Part shown: piece by piece, positions 1-13,805 of the stretch | How positions within the stretch are numbered: position 1 is the first letter of the stretch | Layout of the letters: every line of letters starts with the position of its first letter | NCBI RefSeq assembly: GCF_015832195.1 | Contig: NC_052017.1 | Location: forward strand, 54,776,152 to 54,840,151 | Length of the DNA stretch: 64,000 nucleotides | Reading direction: 5' to 3' | From: Motacilla alba alba | Lineage: Eukaryota > Chordata > Aves > Passeriformes > Motacillidae | Translations under genes and position numbers: made by a program | The notes under the pieces: generated by a model | Seen by the model: only the letters and a program-made list of their open reading frames with translations | Told to the model about the DNA's origin: nothing | The model's database searches: none

Positions 1-393
1 GTAGTGTGGAGAGTTTTGTGGACAGTTGGCTAGCTGAGAGAGGCCATTTAGACGTAATACCCTTGGTTAAGCAAGGAGACAGGTATAGGAGCCAGCAGTC
101 AGTTTCCATATAAGGCAAGGACACTGTGCCCTTGCTGCAACAGTAGAAAAGGGAGGGAAGATATTCAGCTAGAAATCAGCTAGAAATATGAAGAAAAGCA
201 GAAAAATCGTAACAGTATTACTACAAGAATGCAGAAGTAGGTGTAGTCGGCTGATAAGTAACTAACCAATAATGAGCTCGCCTTTTGCAATATGTATTAG
301 CCTTATTAACACCAATATAAATATGCGTGTCTATCAATAAAGTTTGAGGCTTGTTGTTCATCATCGGATGTGCAAGTCTTCCTTTATCCATCA
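1..393 (+). mobile_element. LTR of an ERVK-like retrovirus, cut by the window edge
   Basis: The sequence starts with GTAGTGTGG, one base short of the TGTAGT start seen in the LTR at 27963, so the first LTR base probably lies just outside the window. A TATA-like ATATAAATATG (about 314-324) is followed by CAATAAAG (about 335-342) and an end at TCCATCA (393), the usual LTR layout of promoter, poly(A) signal and CA terminus. The plus orientation is opposite to the gag-pol remnant that follows, so the two belong to different insertions. Class II (ERVK) assignment is by resemblance to the LTR at 27963-28269 and is tentative. Confidence 0.65.
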
Positions 394-1430
394 GTGTAGT
401 TGGCTTTAGACTTTTTTTAGTTTTGGCTCTAGAATTTTAGTGGTTGACTTTGAGTTTTGCTAGGCACTTTCTGTTAAAGGTTCTAGGATGGACTGTGGTT
501 CTTGGCTGTAGAGTAGAGCACTTTTTTTATATTTGGTTTTGTTTTGACTGAGCTAAGGGCTACTGTATGAGTGATCTTTTGCTTAATTTAGGTAAAGGCT
601 TGTTGTAATTCAGGGTCCCACTGGAAAGTGATTTTTTGTGGGTGATTAAATAGGGCTTATAATTTGGTTGTATTCAGGAATGTGTATTTTAAAAAAGCTT
701 ATGGCGCTTAGGGAAGCCTATGTTTCTTTTTTCTTGGTTGGTGGAGACATGATTTTGTTGATGACATTGGTGGGAATTTGACATTGTCTGTTTTGTCACT
801 TTCCTTTTAGGAATTGGATCTCTTGAGTAGGTCCTTCAACTTTGCTTTTTTTGATGGCGAAATTGGCTTTTAGGAGAATTTGGATTTTTTTTTTTTCTTA
901 AACACTTTTGTTGCTGTATTCTTCTATACAATGATGTTATTGATGTATTGTAGATGTTTTGGAGCTTTACCTTTTTCTAGCGAAGTTTGGATTAATTTAT
1001 GGTAGATGGTAGGACTGTGCTTCTACCTCTGGGGCAATTGGTTCTAGGTGTATTGTATGCCCCTCAATGTGAAGGTAAATTGAGGCTTGCATTTTGCTGC
1101 TAAAGGGATGGAGAAAAATGCATTGGCAATGTTAATAGTGGCATACTATGTTGTTGCTTTGGATTTTAGCTTGTGTTGGAGCTTTTATTTTTGGTATAGT
1201 AGTGCTTAATGGTGGAGTCACTTTATTGAAGGCATAGTAGTCCACAGTTAATCTCTATTTTCTTTTAGATTTGTGCAGAGGCTAAATGGGGGTGTTGAAG
1301 GGTGAATGGGTCTTGTTGACTATCTTTTGGCTCTCTAGCTCACAGATCATCTTGTTGATGGAGATCACTTCGAGTTGTTTTGTATTGTTGGTGGTGCATT
1401 GTTGAAGTGGCAATTGGTATTTATTGCTTG
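394..1430 (-). pseudogene. Decayed retroviral pol (reverse transcriptase) remnant
   Basis: Read on the minus strand, this stretch gives broken reverse-transcriptase blocks. At about 1340-1220 the fragments SPFNTPI and LTVDY, followed by NKVTPPLS, correspond to the early RT blocks. Further along (about 1200-560) come pieces resembling the palm region and the connection domain. Stop codons interrupt the frame many times (for example TAG and TGA within the first block), so no enzyme could be made. It continues the same minus-strand element as the gag remnant at 1822-3130. The left end stops abruptly at the plus-strand LTR at position 393. The family is probably an avian ERVL-like or related class, which I cannot settle by eye. 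Confidence 0.7.
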
Positions 1431-1821
1431 TCTACTTTTAGGAGTCTTATTGTAAATGGGGTCTTTGATAATTCAGGCAAGGTGTTTAATTGCATTAACA
1501 TCTTTTGTCTCTATAATTGTTATCTTAAACACCCACCTAAGTCTTCTTGGGTCTTTGAAATACTTATTTTGGAGGAAGTCTATGCTTAAAATGCATGGGG
1601 CTTTTGGGCTAGTTACAATAGGCTGTTTCTTTTACTTATTTTTAGTCAGGCTCACATTAGCTTCTACTGAAGTAAAATCTTGTGATTTTTGTGTCACACT
1701 AGCAATAGAATTAGATTCTGCCCCCACTAGTTTTGATGGGATTAATGTGCATTGCTCACTAGTGTCAACTAAGGCTTTATATTTTTGTGATTTTGATGTG
1801 CTAGGCTAATGAATCTGTAGT

Positions 1822-3130
1822 CTAAAAAACATGTTTTTTTCTAGCCTCTACCTGGCTAGAGGCAGGGCCCCTAAGCTTGGTTATCTTTTCTTGGGGGGGG
1901 GGGGGGGGGGCATATGTTTTGGAGGACCTTTCAAGGGGATTGGATATGTCATCATCATTATACTTCATTATGGCAGTTTGGTTGTGGGCCATTGGAGTTG
2001 CTTCTTTTTTGGTGGAACTTCCTCTCTGAGTTTTGTTGTTTTCTAATTCAAGCACCTGTTGTATTAGAGCAGCAGTAGATTTCTACCTTATTTTTTCATG
2101 GTTTTTTATAATTACACAGGAAGAACGCAGCTCAGGTTGTGGGGTGTACCTTTTTTCTCTCTCTGGGGGACGTTTGCATTTGGTACAAGAATTTTTGATT
2201 TGTATTGCCGAGTTTGGAGAAAGCCCTCTTTCATCTCTTTTAATTTTTTTGTGATTTTCTTCTATTTTGTCTTCTAATTTTTGCAGACATGTTTTTATAG
2301 CTGTGATTTTTGCATGTGTTGGGCCATGTGCAGCATTTGCATATGTTTGGAGCTTCTTCGCCATATCAAGTACAGTCTCTTCCCTGTACAGCCTCTTCCC
2401 TGTTTTGCTTTGTTATTGTTAAAGCACAAGCATATTCTTGTGGCCCAAGTTGTACAAGTTTTTGCTACATTATGGATGTATATGGTACCAAGTCTGGATT
2501 TACAGTGTTTAGGTCATCTGAGAAGACAATCTCTGCCATTGCCATTTCTCTCAAGCGTTGACTTCTACTGGGTGTGTTGCATATAGAGATAGTTTGTACA
2601 TAGATATCTTTGTGCCACACTTTTCAGGACCTGTGCTCAGAGATTGTGAGGGTCAGCCCCCTCATCATCTTTGGTCAATGACCAGAGTATGTGACAGGGA
2701 TCTCAAATGCCTCGCTTCAGTACTGTTTAGAATTGTAGCTTTTCTTGTAGCATTCTAAAGATGGACTAACTAACTAACTATGCATTTATTAGGTCATTGA
2801 GTGCAATCTTTTCTTAGGCTATGAAGGTTTTGTAGGGAAAAGGACTTAATAGTGACTTCTGATTTTGTGTCAGTTTTTGGCTTTGAGGGTCCTTCCCCCG
2901 GATCATCATTATCATCTATTGGCTGATCAGTTTTGGTTGTGTGTTTTCCGCCTCTTGTGGTGGGAGCGCCAGCTGTTGGTTGAGGCTCACTGTCTGTTTT
3001 AGCTATGGGCTTAGGCTTACTGTTTGGTTTAGCTACAACTTGAGTAGCTGGGGTGTTGGCTGCAGCCCGAGTGATTGGGGTAGCTGCTGATTTACCTCTC
3101 TGCCCCCCAGCTTCTGTCTGCTGCCTATAG
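1822..3130 (-). pseudogene. Decayed retroviral gag remnant
   Basis: Minus-strand reading gives a proline- and threonine-rich matrix or linker part (about 3130-2890), then a capsid-like part. The longest open piece, 2364-2083, encodes 93 residues with a helical charged segment (KLEDKIEENHKKIKRDE) and a CTKCKRP motif that looks like half of a nucleocapsid zinc knuckle. A second open piece, 2055-1822, carries a proline run (APPPPPQEK) and may be the gag-pro junction. Stops and shifts separate these pieces, so this is a pseudogene. Gag upstream of pol on the same strand supports one truncated provirus. Its 5' LTR was not identified above 3130. Confidence 0.65.
1893..1910. repeat. Run of 18 G
   Basis: An uninterrupted run of eighteen G residues lies inside the gag remnant. 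On the minus strand it encodes the proline run. Homopolymers like this are prone to length errors in sequencing and can fold into G-quadruplexes. Confidence 0.95.
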
Positions 3131-3134
3131 GGGT

Positions 3135-6100
3135 TTTGGTTTTTTAATTACCACTGACTAGCAGTAAGATGTTAGAAATTGCAGCTATGGCCCAGCCTGG
3201 CCAGTGGTACTCCCTCCCCTGCCCAGCAGTCAATGAGCGGCCAGTGGGCGCTCCGGGTGAGGGGGCCTAGCCCCATGGCTGGGGTCGTCTAGCCTGGCCT
3301 GGTCAAGACAGGGGGCTGCGGCGTGTTAGTGTTTTGATGGTTGGAAGAGAAAGAGAGCTTTCCTGGGATTTTTCATCTTTAGCATGTGTTTTTCCACAGA
3401 GGTGTGTACAGTTTCTCAGTGTTTTTACAGACTGTTAGTTACACAGAAGCTTTTGTATTACTTCTATAGATGTTTCTCATGTAAAACTACCCTACAGTAT
3501 CCTACTGTATCCTATCCACTGTAGAGGACCCTAGACTGCCCTACAGTATCTAGCAGAGTGTGATAAGTATAAGCCAGGGCCTAGCTTATTGCAATGATCT
3601 TTTTTTCTTTAGATTAATTATGGCACTTTTCTTTTAGGTATTTTTCCACCTCAGCTGCATTCTGTATTTGTTCACATGGAAAGTTTCAGCCTTTATTCTA
3701 GAAAAAATGCAGACTGTATAAAGGAAGTTTACTGGATTAAATACTAGGGTAGTGGTATCTTCAACATTTAGGGGAAATTGAACATTTTCAACAAGTGACA
3801 TAACGGATTCAAAGGAGAAGAAGGAAAAGAAAGGCTGAAAAGCATCATCTCCTGCTCTTCCTCTAAAAATTTGGTGCAATTACTAATAAACTCCTAAAAT
3901 AGGCTATTGGAACTAGGATGTAGGGTAGGATGAAGAAACCATAAACTACACTTATTTTGAACAGTCTCTTTGGCACTGGAAGAGCTGCTGCCCAGGCCCA
4001 GCCCGATAGGCCACAGGTTCTAGCTATCGGTGCTTTTCTGGGTGTTCAGTCTACAGCAGGTTTAAACAGTTCTAAGAAAAAGAGAAACTACAATCTAGGG
4101 AATTCCTCTGCCTCAGCTAGCTAAAAACTAACTAAAAGCAAAGGAGAGCTCTGTCTTGCTGTCTGTATGTGCTGCAGACAGTACAGTCTGGGAGCAGGAA
4201 TGTGGAGGAGTGAGTGCAGCCTCTGAAAACAAACTGCATGCTTCTTCTCTTTTTCCTGTTTTGCTCTCAGAACCAGTCTTAAAGGTGCAAAACTTATTTT
4301 TGGGCTAAACAGATGAATGAGGATACAAGCATGATAAAGTCACTCCAGGACACTTGTCCTGTAGTCATCTTCAATGTACAGAATTGTACAATTGTAAATC
4401 TTCTGTACAGTCTTCATTGCAGTCCCTGTAATGTCAATGAGAAGAATAGGTGCAATAGATACCAATCTCTGTAAATTAAGTAGGTTATGCTGGTTTTGCA
4501 TTACTTGATTTGTGGTGAAGAGAGAAAAAGTCACCCACAGAAGTGATTCTCTGTGAGGAGCAGCTAGCAGCTTCCTCTGTGCCTGGCAAAACCAATTGCT
4601 GGCTAGCTCTGAGAATTAGCACACTGCTGAGCCAATTAGAAGAAAGCTGATAACGCCTCTATTATGACATATTTAAGAATGAAAAACTGCAGGAAGCTCT
4701 CTTGCTTTCTGCTCTCAAAAGTGTGGTGGGGGAGCCTGCTGGGCCCCCTTCCCAGAAGGGGCTGCTGGATCCTGTTGTGGCGTGACCACTAGGCCATGCT
4801 GCTGGGGGCCATCCTGGCACCGCGAGCAACCATGCAGCTGGGATGGCACTGTGCAGCCATGGTTGTCTTGGCAGGGCTCGCAATGGACTTTATTTACTTA
4901 GCTGCTTGTAACCAGCCATGCTGCAGACAAAAAGGCAAAAGCAGCATCAGCAGTTTTTCTCTTTTTGGCATCCTCCCTGAGGAAAAGGTATGGAGTGGAG
5001 CCAGCAGCATTGCGTGGCTTGCCCAGTGCTGGTGGAGACCATGCGACCAAGAGAGAGGGAAGCACAGCAAGCGATTCCCTGATTGCAGAGCCTGGACAAG
5101 ATTAACCTTTCAGCACTGCAGAGGTCTATAAAAAGTGTTTCAATTGATAGAACTTGAGAACAAACAAACCTATGAGCACCAATTCTCTCCTGAGTCAGAG
5201 AAAAGGAAAAAGTGAAGACATGTGAGGAGTACAACTTGATAACACTAAGGTTGGTGCAAAAGAGGGAGGGGGAGGAGGAAGTGCTCTGAGTGTCAGAGCT
5301 GGGATTCTTCTGCAAGCTGGGGTGAGGACTATAATACAAGTTTCCTTACGATTCATATAGTGCATGGGGGGATGCAGCATTTACCCACAGCCCAAGAGAA
5401 AAAGGCCCTCATGCTAGAGCATGTGGATGCTGAAAAGTTGTGATCAGGTGAGAGGCTTAAACAGAGAGAAAGAAAATCCTTACTTTCAGAAGTAGAAGGA
5501 AGAAGACCCTTGCTTTCATACTAGAACATCTCATCCTTAAAAACTGCACCCCATAAGCTAAATAGTCCATGAAAAGCAGTTCTGGGAAGACTGCAAGCTG
5601 TGGGAGGGACTTCATATTGCAAGCAGGTTCTGGGCAAACTGTTAGGTGTGAAAATTAAAACCATGTTAGAAGTTCACAGAGAACTGTTTCCTGTAAGAAA
5701 GACCCCATGGCATAGCAAAAGAGACTTCTCTCCCTGAGTGAGCTGAAGAAAGATTTTTGATGTGACAAACTGACTAAAAATCCCATGTTTTGTTTCCCTG
5801 AGCTGTTGGTGGGAAGGAAGGAAGGGCATGGGGGAGAGTGGGAGGGGGAAAGGTGTTCTAGCAGTTTATTTTTTGTTCTCATTATCCTCTTCTAATTCTG
5901 TTAATAATTTTTTCTTTTTACTTTATGAAGTTTTAAGCCTGTTTTGCCCTTAAAGTGTTTTTCTCCTAATCCTTATCTCACCCCATGAATTTTCTTTCCC
6001 GCTCCTCTACTTAACTATAGCAGAGGAAAATGAACAAATTATTTCTGTGGGAGCACTGGTATTTGGCCAGCGTCAACCCGTCATAAAGGTTCGGGTCTAG

Positions 6101-9100
6101 AGATGTTCCACAGCATTTATCTCTTCACAAAAAATTAGTGAATTCCAGACTCCTTACTGTTGGAGAATACCAGAAGAAGTACCAGAATAAGGCAGACCAT
6201 ATGCACTTCTGGACATTCAAGACTGTATTGAAACACTGATTCCAGAGATAGTGGTGTTGGATGAATTCATTTACTGTTACCCTGTTTGGTTTACTATCAC
6301 CAAGCCATTTCAATGATAAAGCACTCTAAATCCCTCTCATTTTCCTTGAGGAAGAAAAGGAAGAAATTGCTTAAGTTAGAGTTAGAGAATACTTTAGAGG
6401 TTTTCTCATTGTCGGTTTACTTCTTCATATTCTCTGAGTCAGCAGAGAAAGTTAATTGGTTCAGTATGATATGTATTACTCTGGAAAGGGATGAGATAAG
6501 AAGAAAAGTTATAGGTAAAATATGGAAGATGAGAAACCTGGAGGAAAAAGGGAAAGGGAGGTGAGAGAGACTAAGGATTTCCATAGTGAAGTGATGCCTT
6601 TCCATTTTCATATTTCATTAATTTCCTATTAGAGTCATTTTCTGTTTCTGTCTGGCTCTTTCAGGAATATAGTTTTCTAGGCCTCCTTCACTGCTGATTA
6701 GATCTTTTAAAATAAGCATGGATTACTATAGAGTAATTAATTTTACCCCCACTCAATGCTGTTTCTTCAGCATTGTCAGAGTTTTCAGGAGGTTCAGTTC
6801 ACCAAAAAAAAAAAAAAAAAAAAGGTGTATTTTCAGAAACACCAGTCACCCTTTTAATTTCTCAGCCAGATCCAAAAGAAAAGCTTATCCCCATCATTTG
6901 ACATTGGTAAAATTTTACTGACCTCATTAGGAGTAATATTAGCAACTTCCTAACGGAAGAAAATAATCACTTAACAGTCAGAAATTTTAAGTGAAAAGTG
7001 ATTATATTTCTGAATATATTGATCCCAAATTCTTTAAAAATTTCAAGTTTCTGAAAATCTCAGTTCAGAAATGTTGAAATGTTTCAATCTGGTGTTTAAT
7101 AATTAAAAAAACCCAACCCACAATATTTCTGTATCACCTGTCTATAATGCCCTATCTAAATTTACTTGGGGTATTGTGTCTTGTTTCTGTGGATTTTTCA
7201 CACTCATTTCTGTCTGTCTTGGCTGCTGCAAGCCCCTCAGTGGAGCAGTTCAAGTCTTACTACTCTCTGTGAGAAAAGTATATTAGGTATCATTCCCCAT
7301 GACTGCTGTCCTGTCACTACCACAGGTTAGTTAGAACAGAGGAAATACATGTCATCCACTCCAAAAGAGGAATGAAATATAAATTGCTAAATGTAGTCTC
7401 TGAAGCACAGCTTTGATTCAAGCAAAGGCAGTATTGGCAAGACTTGAGTTGAAACAATCTAGAAAAACCAATATATTTTAATATATGACAAAGTAGACAG
7501 TGCTGAAATTTCTTTTTTACTTCTCCTGAGAAAACTCTAGTAATTTCTGATGTCTTGATTTTCCCACTTAAAAGTCAGAATCTTTTTTTACAAATTTTGC
7601 TGTGAAAAAACTTGTTCATTGAAAATTTTTTGCTGGGCCTGGAAATGTTCTGTTTCTTCAATTCATTGTGGGCCTACTGAAGACTTTCCAAATCTTTCAC
7701 ACAGATAATTACATCAGCCTGTGTAATACCAGATCTAAGGAAGGAGGAACAAAACTAAGTTTCCTCTCCTAAATTATAAAATGGTTTATAATAAAGTCAT
7801 TACAAACCCTATGTAAAATACACATGCTATTGAAGATTGATTGATCTTGTTTACAGCATGACCATTTGCTTTTTTGGCTGAAGTTTCTAGTAAAAATTAA
7901 TTCATGTTTATGTCATGAAATACATTATCTGTGTTATCATTTTAGACTATTTCTTAGGGATTAAGGAGACCTTTTCAGCCTCTTGCTCATTTGAGATGCA
8001 ATACTTAGAGAACATACCTAGACATGGAAGGAACTGCTTGCTTGGAGAGAAATAGTCCATGAAACAAGGCTGTCCTGACATGATTTCTTCATGACCTGAG
8101 TATTTATTACATTGCATATGTGTGAGATGTTTATTTTTTGTTGTTTATTTATAATTTATCTTACTCAGTTTGCTCTTTAGGTGTCTCAAGCTCTTTAAAA
8201 TAATTTACAAAATCTAAGCAGTGGCTAAAAAAATTTAAATCACAGCAAGTTTTGTTCTGGTTTAAATCAAGGAATGACTGGACTGCTGTGCCACTGTCAG
8301 CCAAAGGAGCTTAGCACTTGACATGTTTATGGTGTGATATGTAGTGGGACCCAGGTGAAATACTGAGGATAAAATATGATTTATATGGAGAGTAACACAA
8401 TGGATGTACAAAACAAAAAATATTTACTCTGAGACCCTAACACAAATGGAAAGTATACAACACTGTGTAACATGTAGTGTTGATCAGATCAGTTAGACCA
8501 GATAACTCTGTTAAACAGTATCAAGTGAAACCTTTTTTTAAAAGTGGCCAAGTTTTTCTCCAGTTAAAATATAGGCAGTGGCAAAGACAGAAAGGAGTAT
8601 TCTTGAAATACAGTAACTATCAGGAATTATATGTAATGGTGTTTGTCCTCAGTGGAACAACCCACATTCATGTTAAATATCCCCTCATTGACTAACTGTC
8701 AATAAAGCAGCTTTACCAACAGCTTGTATGCCAACTGCAAAGAGAAAATGTGTCTGCTTTCTAAGTGAAACAACAGCCAAGAAAGTTAGCATTTTGCCAT
8801 CTACTGTCCTCAATGAATCGCTCAAGGAAGAAGGAGCTCTGGTGACATATTTTTTTGCCTCAGGAAATAGGTACTAACACAACATGCAAGCAAATATGTT
8901 GTGTCCTACTGTATAAATAACTTCCTAGTAGTGTAGTGATGGAGATCTCCAAGATACCTTAGATAAAACATCATTGATCTATCTCTCTCTATATATATTG
9001 TATCATGGAAAAAATGCACCAGAAATTACCAGGGGTTAGTACAATATGCAATATCAGCTATGAGTTTCTGGGAGATAAGTGTTTTGCTTTGTACTCCTAT

Positions 9101-9765
9101 GAAAATGAGAATATACCTTTTGTCATCAGTTTTCATCAGTTAATGACTATACATTTTACAGCTATCCTGGACAGCTGGCAGCTGTAAATTTTTGAGGTCA
9201 GACTTAAATAACTTTCTTCACATGATTTTTAATATTTCCTGAAATATAACATCCAAGTCTGGCCAAGCCAACTGGAGAATTTCAGGCTGGATTCTGTAAA
9301 TTTTTTTTCACAGAGAGCAGTATTTAGCTGCATTTGACCCAATGAATTCAACATTGCATGATTTTCTAATATAAAGAACTCCATGTAATCTAAACTGGTC
9401 CTCTGGAAGCAGATGGAAAAATGTAGCTATTTTTTAATGAAGTAATTAGTATGTGCCTTGCTAATGACAAGTTTGAATAATCATACCTGATTATTTAAAG
9501 TAATGAGTTTTAATAACCATATTGCCTCCCATTCTGCCAAACTTATGAACATTTAGGACAGCTGGAAGTACTTGACCATGTAGTCAGTGCCCTCTCATCT
9601 TTGCTGACCCATGTCAATACCCAACAGACGAAAGCATAGGACACTGGCAGGGGTGACACTAGTCTGCTGGATGCTGCAGCACTCAGACCTGTGATCACGC
9701 AATTGAAGTGGAAAAGAATAAGTCAGCTCCTGTAAAGGTCTTCTCAGCAACCAATGCTACTGCCT
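3135..9765. other. Long stretch without recognisable gene or repeat
   Basis: AT-rich sequence with frequent stops in all frames. Only short open frames occur (none above about 130 codons), with no recognisable domain and no convincing splice-bounded exons. A 20-base A run lies at about 6804-6823. The section near 3180-3320 is locally GC-rich and may be the leader or LTR edge of the minus-strand provirus to its left. The section at 4730-4900 is also locally GC-rich. I could not identify either. Confidence 0.6.
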
Positions 9766-10612
9766 CATTTAAAAGACAGATGTCTGCTAAGAAAGGCAGG
9801 AACTTTCCTGGAATGGAAAGATGACCCCCTCCCTCCAAATTTTTATTATTTCAAAATTATGTGGCTTCCAGGCAAAAAATACAGGAAAAATAATAATAAT
9901 TCTTTACTAGACTATATATATAAAACAAGACCAAACAAACAACAATAACAACAGCAACAGCAAGTCAAAGAAAATCCAATAGCAGCCTTTTCCTGCCCAT
10001 TTAGCGATTTCCTCTTTGGTGTAGTTATGGCAACAGCTGGCAGGGGCTTGTGTTGAGGCAGAGAGGCTGCAGTACCTCCCTCACGGCTTCAGGGGGCACT
10101 CCAATGCAAGAGCAGGACCTCCCTGGTGGTGATGATCTCTCAGATGAGGGAGAGGGAAGAAGGGTCGACTCCCCCAGGCACCCACACAGACTGTGCTGGT
10201 CTCTCTCACCGCCGGCAGCTGGTGAAGTCTGTGTCAGTGGAGTATCTGGGACTTTCTTTTTCTCTTGCAAGCAATGGGCATGCAAGCCTGCAATGGGCAG
10301 AGCTCCATGTTAAAAATGGCTGCACAGGAGAAGTCCAAAGCAAAGAAAAAAACCACAAAATTGTCTCTGCTCCCAGCTGGGAAAAACATTGATGACCCTC
10401 CAGCTAAGAAACTGTCAAAACCACTCCCCTTCTCCCCCTCCCCCAGAATCATTCAAACGGTATGCCAAGGCTCTCAGCCACATTTTCTTAATTGCCCACC
10501 ATTCATTCCCTCCTGGGCATCAACTGTGCCTTCCTCACAATGTCCCCTTTTTCAGGTAACAAATGGGAGAAAATTCACCAGAAAAATTGAACCCACATCA
10601 GCTACTGAAACA
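9766..10612 (-). mobile_element. Decayed LTR, family A (copy 1)
   Basis: Starts with a diverged form of the family-A edge (AAAAGACAGATGTCTGC) and continues through the conserved poly(A)-side sequence (TTCTTTACTAG). It ends in a part shared with 20340-20415 (TTTTTCAGGTAA followed by AAATGGGAGAAA). Family-A LTRs in this window read sense on the strand where the element ends in CAAGACA, so this copy is on the minus strand. It is heavily mutated and lacks the terminal TGTCTTGG. The short open frames inside it are not retroviral genes. Confidence 0.6.
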
Positions 10613-12854
10613 GGGCTCACTAGTGCTTGGGTAAGCCAACTTGTCCATATTCTCCAGAAAAAAAGCAATGCTGTTCTTGTGCAGATGTTGATGGCAGGGG
10701 GACAGTCCAGGCACCCATTTCACACGTATTAATTAGGCTGTGTGACACACCAGCAAGTTCCTGGAAACAAATGTGCCTTAGCATATCCTACATCCCAGTG
10801 CCCACCAATGCCATCAAAGAGTGGGCTTCATTTCACCTAGCTGCAGAACAGCCCCACCGTTCTCCTATATGCAAGAGGCCTGCTATAAAGAGGCCAAGTA
10901 AAGAGTCTCCATTTCTGGTGGCCCACATGCTCAAAAAAGTGGCTGACCTAACCTCCAAGGTGCCAATTCTTTTGAAATCTAGGAGGTAACTGGATTTTGT
11001 AGTTTATCTCCATTCTATTTACAGTGTAAATTTGGATTCCCTTTTTCAGGATGGAAGCTAAAGTAAATATTTTCAGCAAACACCATACAGCAGAATTATG
11101 GGGAAAATTATTAGAACTCACACTATTCATTAGGGGTTTGATAATTTTAATTGTCTTTGTTTTAGGATATTGTCAAAGAAGTTACCACTCAAGTATGATT
11201 CATTCAACCAGTATGATAGTGTAAGATGCCAATGTTTTTATGCAGCGCCAGGTGTTGGGTTTTTTTTATAGAAGTAAGTGGCAGGGACACTGATACATAT
11301 GGTAAAAAAATATTTTTATAGATCTAGTAATTGACCAGGGTTAATCCTTTTTTCCTATTTTTCTTTTTTCCCCAAAGCTAATTTCCTAGTGTGCTTTTTC
11401 AGAAGGTTGCATGGCAAAATTATCCTTACTTTATAGCAGTGCTTGAAATGATCTATCACTCTGTAAACTGAGCATACTATAACCCAAATAAAACACTGTG
11501 AAAGTTTAGACTGAGGTGGTAGCATTCTTCTCAAGGAAAAAATATTTATCTTTTCATGTCCTTCCAAAAGTGTATTTTTCTGTGATTAGGTTGGTGCAGC
11601 TTTTTTCTCAGTAGAGTTTGTTCAAGAGTTGGAGGATGGACCTAATTATCAGCCTTGGTAGGAAATAAGAGTGTCTTTTACAGATCTGCAGCACTGCATA
11701 TTTATAGTCCTGGAGCAATCTCCATGTCTTTCTAAAGCACTTAGCATGCTGAACTTGCAGCTCCATGACTAGAAATTCACACAAAAGTGAGGGCATTGAC
11801 AGAGCAGTAAACACGGGTGATCATAAACTCCCTAGATAGATGTCTAAGATAATTTGGTATATACTATATTCTCAGATTAGATAACTGTTTAACTTCTGAG
11901 TATTCTCTACCATATAAATAAATTAAGACCATGCACTGTTTGAAACCATGAGATCCTTCTTTCTTATTCTTTGAAAATGAGAGAGACCACTTAAGCTACA
12001 GACTGCATGGAGAACACACCAACATCAATGTTACTGTGTTACTTCTAGCTAATAGAAGTAACCCTCCTCTCTGATTTTTTTTCTGAAGGAGTTTATGCAG
12101 CACTATGACATGATATACTCATTGCTATTATGAAAAAGTCAAATAGGTCTAGAGTAAAAAAAATCTGACCCTACATATATCCTTTGGCAAAAATATTTTC
12201 TTGGATTTCTTCTGCAAAGTAATTTCTTTTTTTTAGAGACATTTCTTGAGTTAGTTCAAACAAGATTATTAGTGTATTATAACCTTTATGAATTTATTAC
12301 TTTGACCTAGGCTTGGTGAGGTTCTGCAACTATTTTAAAGAGAAGGCTACAAAAAGAGAACCATCTGAAAGATGTTTTGTTTTCACCTTTAAACATCCAG
12401 AATTTATTTTTATTTGTTTTTTGCTTTTGCTCCTAACTTCCCCAACATTAAAAATCATTACCAATAGAAATAATTCTTCCTCCTTTCTTTTCAGATTCAG
12501 ATTCTGAGGATCGAACTCTATGTGGAAATGCTCCTGACACCCCTTCAGCTAAGTGTTAAGAAATAATTTGGCTGTTTTTTATTTTTAAAAATAAAAATAT
12601 CTTCCCATCTAGCTGCTTTTGAAGTTTAGCCAAGCAATAAATTTTTCCTCTCTGCTCTCATCATCTCTGGCATTTGAATGCATCATTCTAGACATAATCT
12701 AGATGATATGACTTGCTCAGTCATAGGGCTGTAAAATATACTTAGCTTGCTAAGGAGACTCAAGGAGTGCACATGAAAAGGATAAATCTAACATGCACAG
12801 CTTTGAGCATGTAGGGTCCCAATCTGATGCTTTAAGCAGACCTCTCTACTCTTC
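10613..12854. other. Stretch with no feature seen
   Basis: AT-rich sequence with only short open frames and no recognisable protein similarity or repeat family. Confidence 0.55.
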
Positions 12855-13120
12855 TGTTATAAATGAGTAATGTGATGGTTGGCTCTTGCAATTAAGAGAC
12901 AGATATAATGTGTATGTTAAGAGAAGTTTTGTAGATGTATAGTGATGCTATTGTAATATGTCCTCCTACAGTCCCCTTTCCCCTCCCCCTTGTAATAGCC
13001 TTGGTAGTCAGGGCATTTGGGGAGGGCTGGCTTGTTACCAGGAGGCGCAGCATAATGACACCTGACCTCCAATCAAGATGTAAGAAAGTCATCTCCACCA
13101 ATGGACAGCAGGGAAGGAGT
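12855..13120 (+). mobile_element. Truncated LTR, family B (copy 1)
   Basis: Begins TGTTATAAATGAG and matches the 5' part of the complete family-B LTR at 18659-19099 almost base for base, including the block GGTAGTCAGGGCATTTGGGG and the block ending GGGAAGGAGT. Homology stops at about 13120, where G-rich sequence begins. The promoter, poly(A) and CA terminus are missing. Confidence 0.8.
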
Positions 13121-13805
13121 TGACTGTGGAGACTGCACTCATGTCAGGGCGAGGAGTCACAGCAGCTTTCCCAATCCACGGCACAAAGGGAGCTGGGGAG
13201 CTGCTTCACGTAGAGCGGCAGCACATACAGCACTCGATGTGGCAGGCTTCTGGTGCACACACAGCGCGATAACTTCCAGAGCTTGCCAACCCAAGTAAGA
13301 GGGGGTGCTGCTGCTGGTAGCAGCAACTGGGGGACACCGAGCACAGGGGTGTTTGGCACTGGCCCAGCAGTGTGGGGTTTCCTAGGTGGGGGTACGAGCA
13401 AACAGGGTTTCCTGGGTGGGGGCCAGCAAAAAAAAGGCTGTACAGCGTCTCCCGGGCGAGGGACGTAGAGAAAAAGGGATGTGTGGCACCCATGGCTTGT
13501 GGGATGCAAGCAAAAGAGGGGTAGGAAAAAGTCATTGGCGGGGTCAGCGGCTGTGGGAGGGAGATTTGTGTAAACAGTGCTCAGTAGTGCTACGTAGAGT
13601 ACAGCTCCAACGCCACAGGCTCATCTGCCCGCAGCGATTCAGGGACACTGAGCAGTGGAGCTCAGCAGGGCTGAGCCAGTACCAGGGTACCCGGTTCTGC
13701 AGAGGCAGTGCCAGCAGCAGGGAAAACCTCCACTTAGAGGGAGCCACGTGTATCATGGGTTGCCCAGAGCCAGTGCTGGTGGCAGCAAAATTGCTGCATG
13801 GAAGC
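13121..13805. repeat. G-rich degenerate repeat, left half
   Basis: GC-rich, strand-biased sequence with recurring phrases. TTTCCTAGGTGGGGG and TTTCCTGGGTGGGGG recur about 31 bases apart near 13378-13430. Similar composition resumes at about 14438 after the LTR, so the two halves look like one block split by insertion. Overlapping open frames exist on both strands, as expected in GC-rich DNA, and none has a recognisable domain. It may be the leader of a retrovirus or an unrelated minisatellite. Confidence 0.45.
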
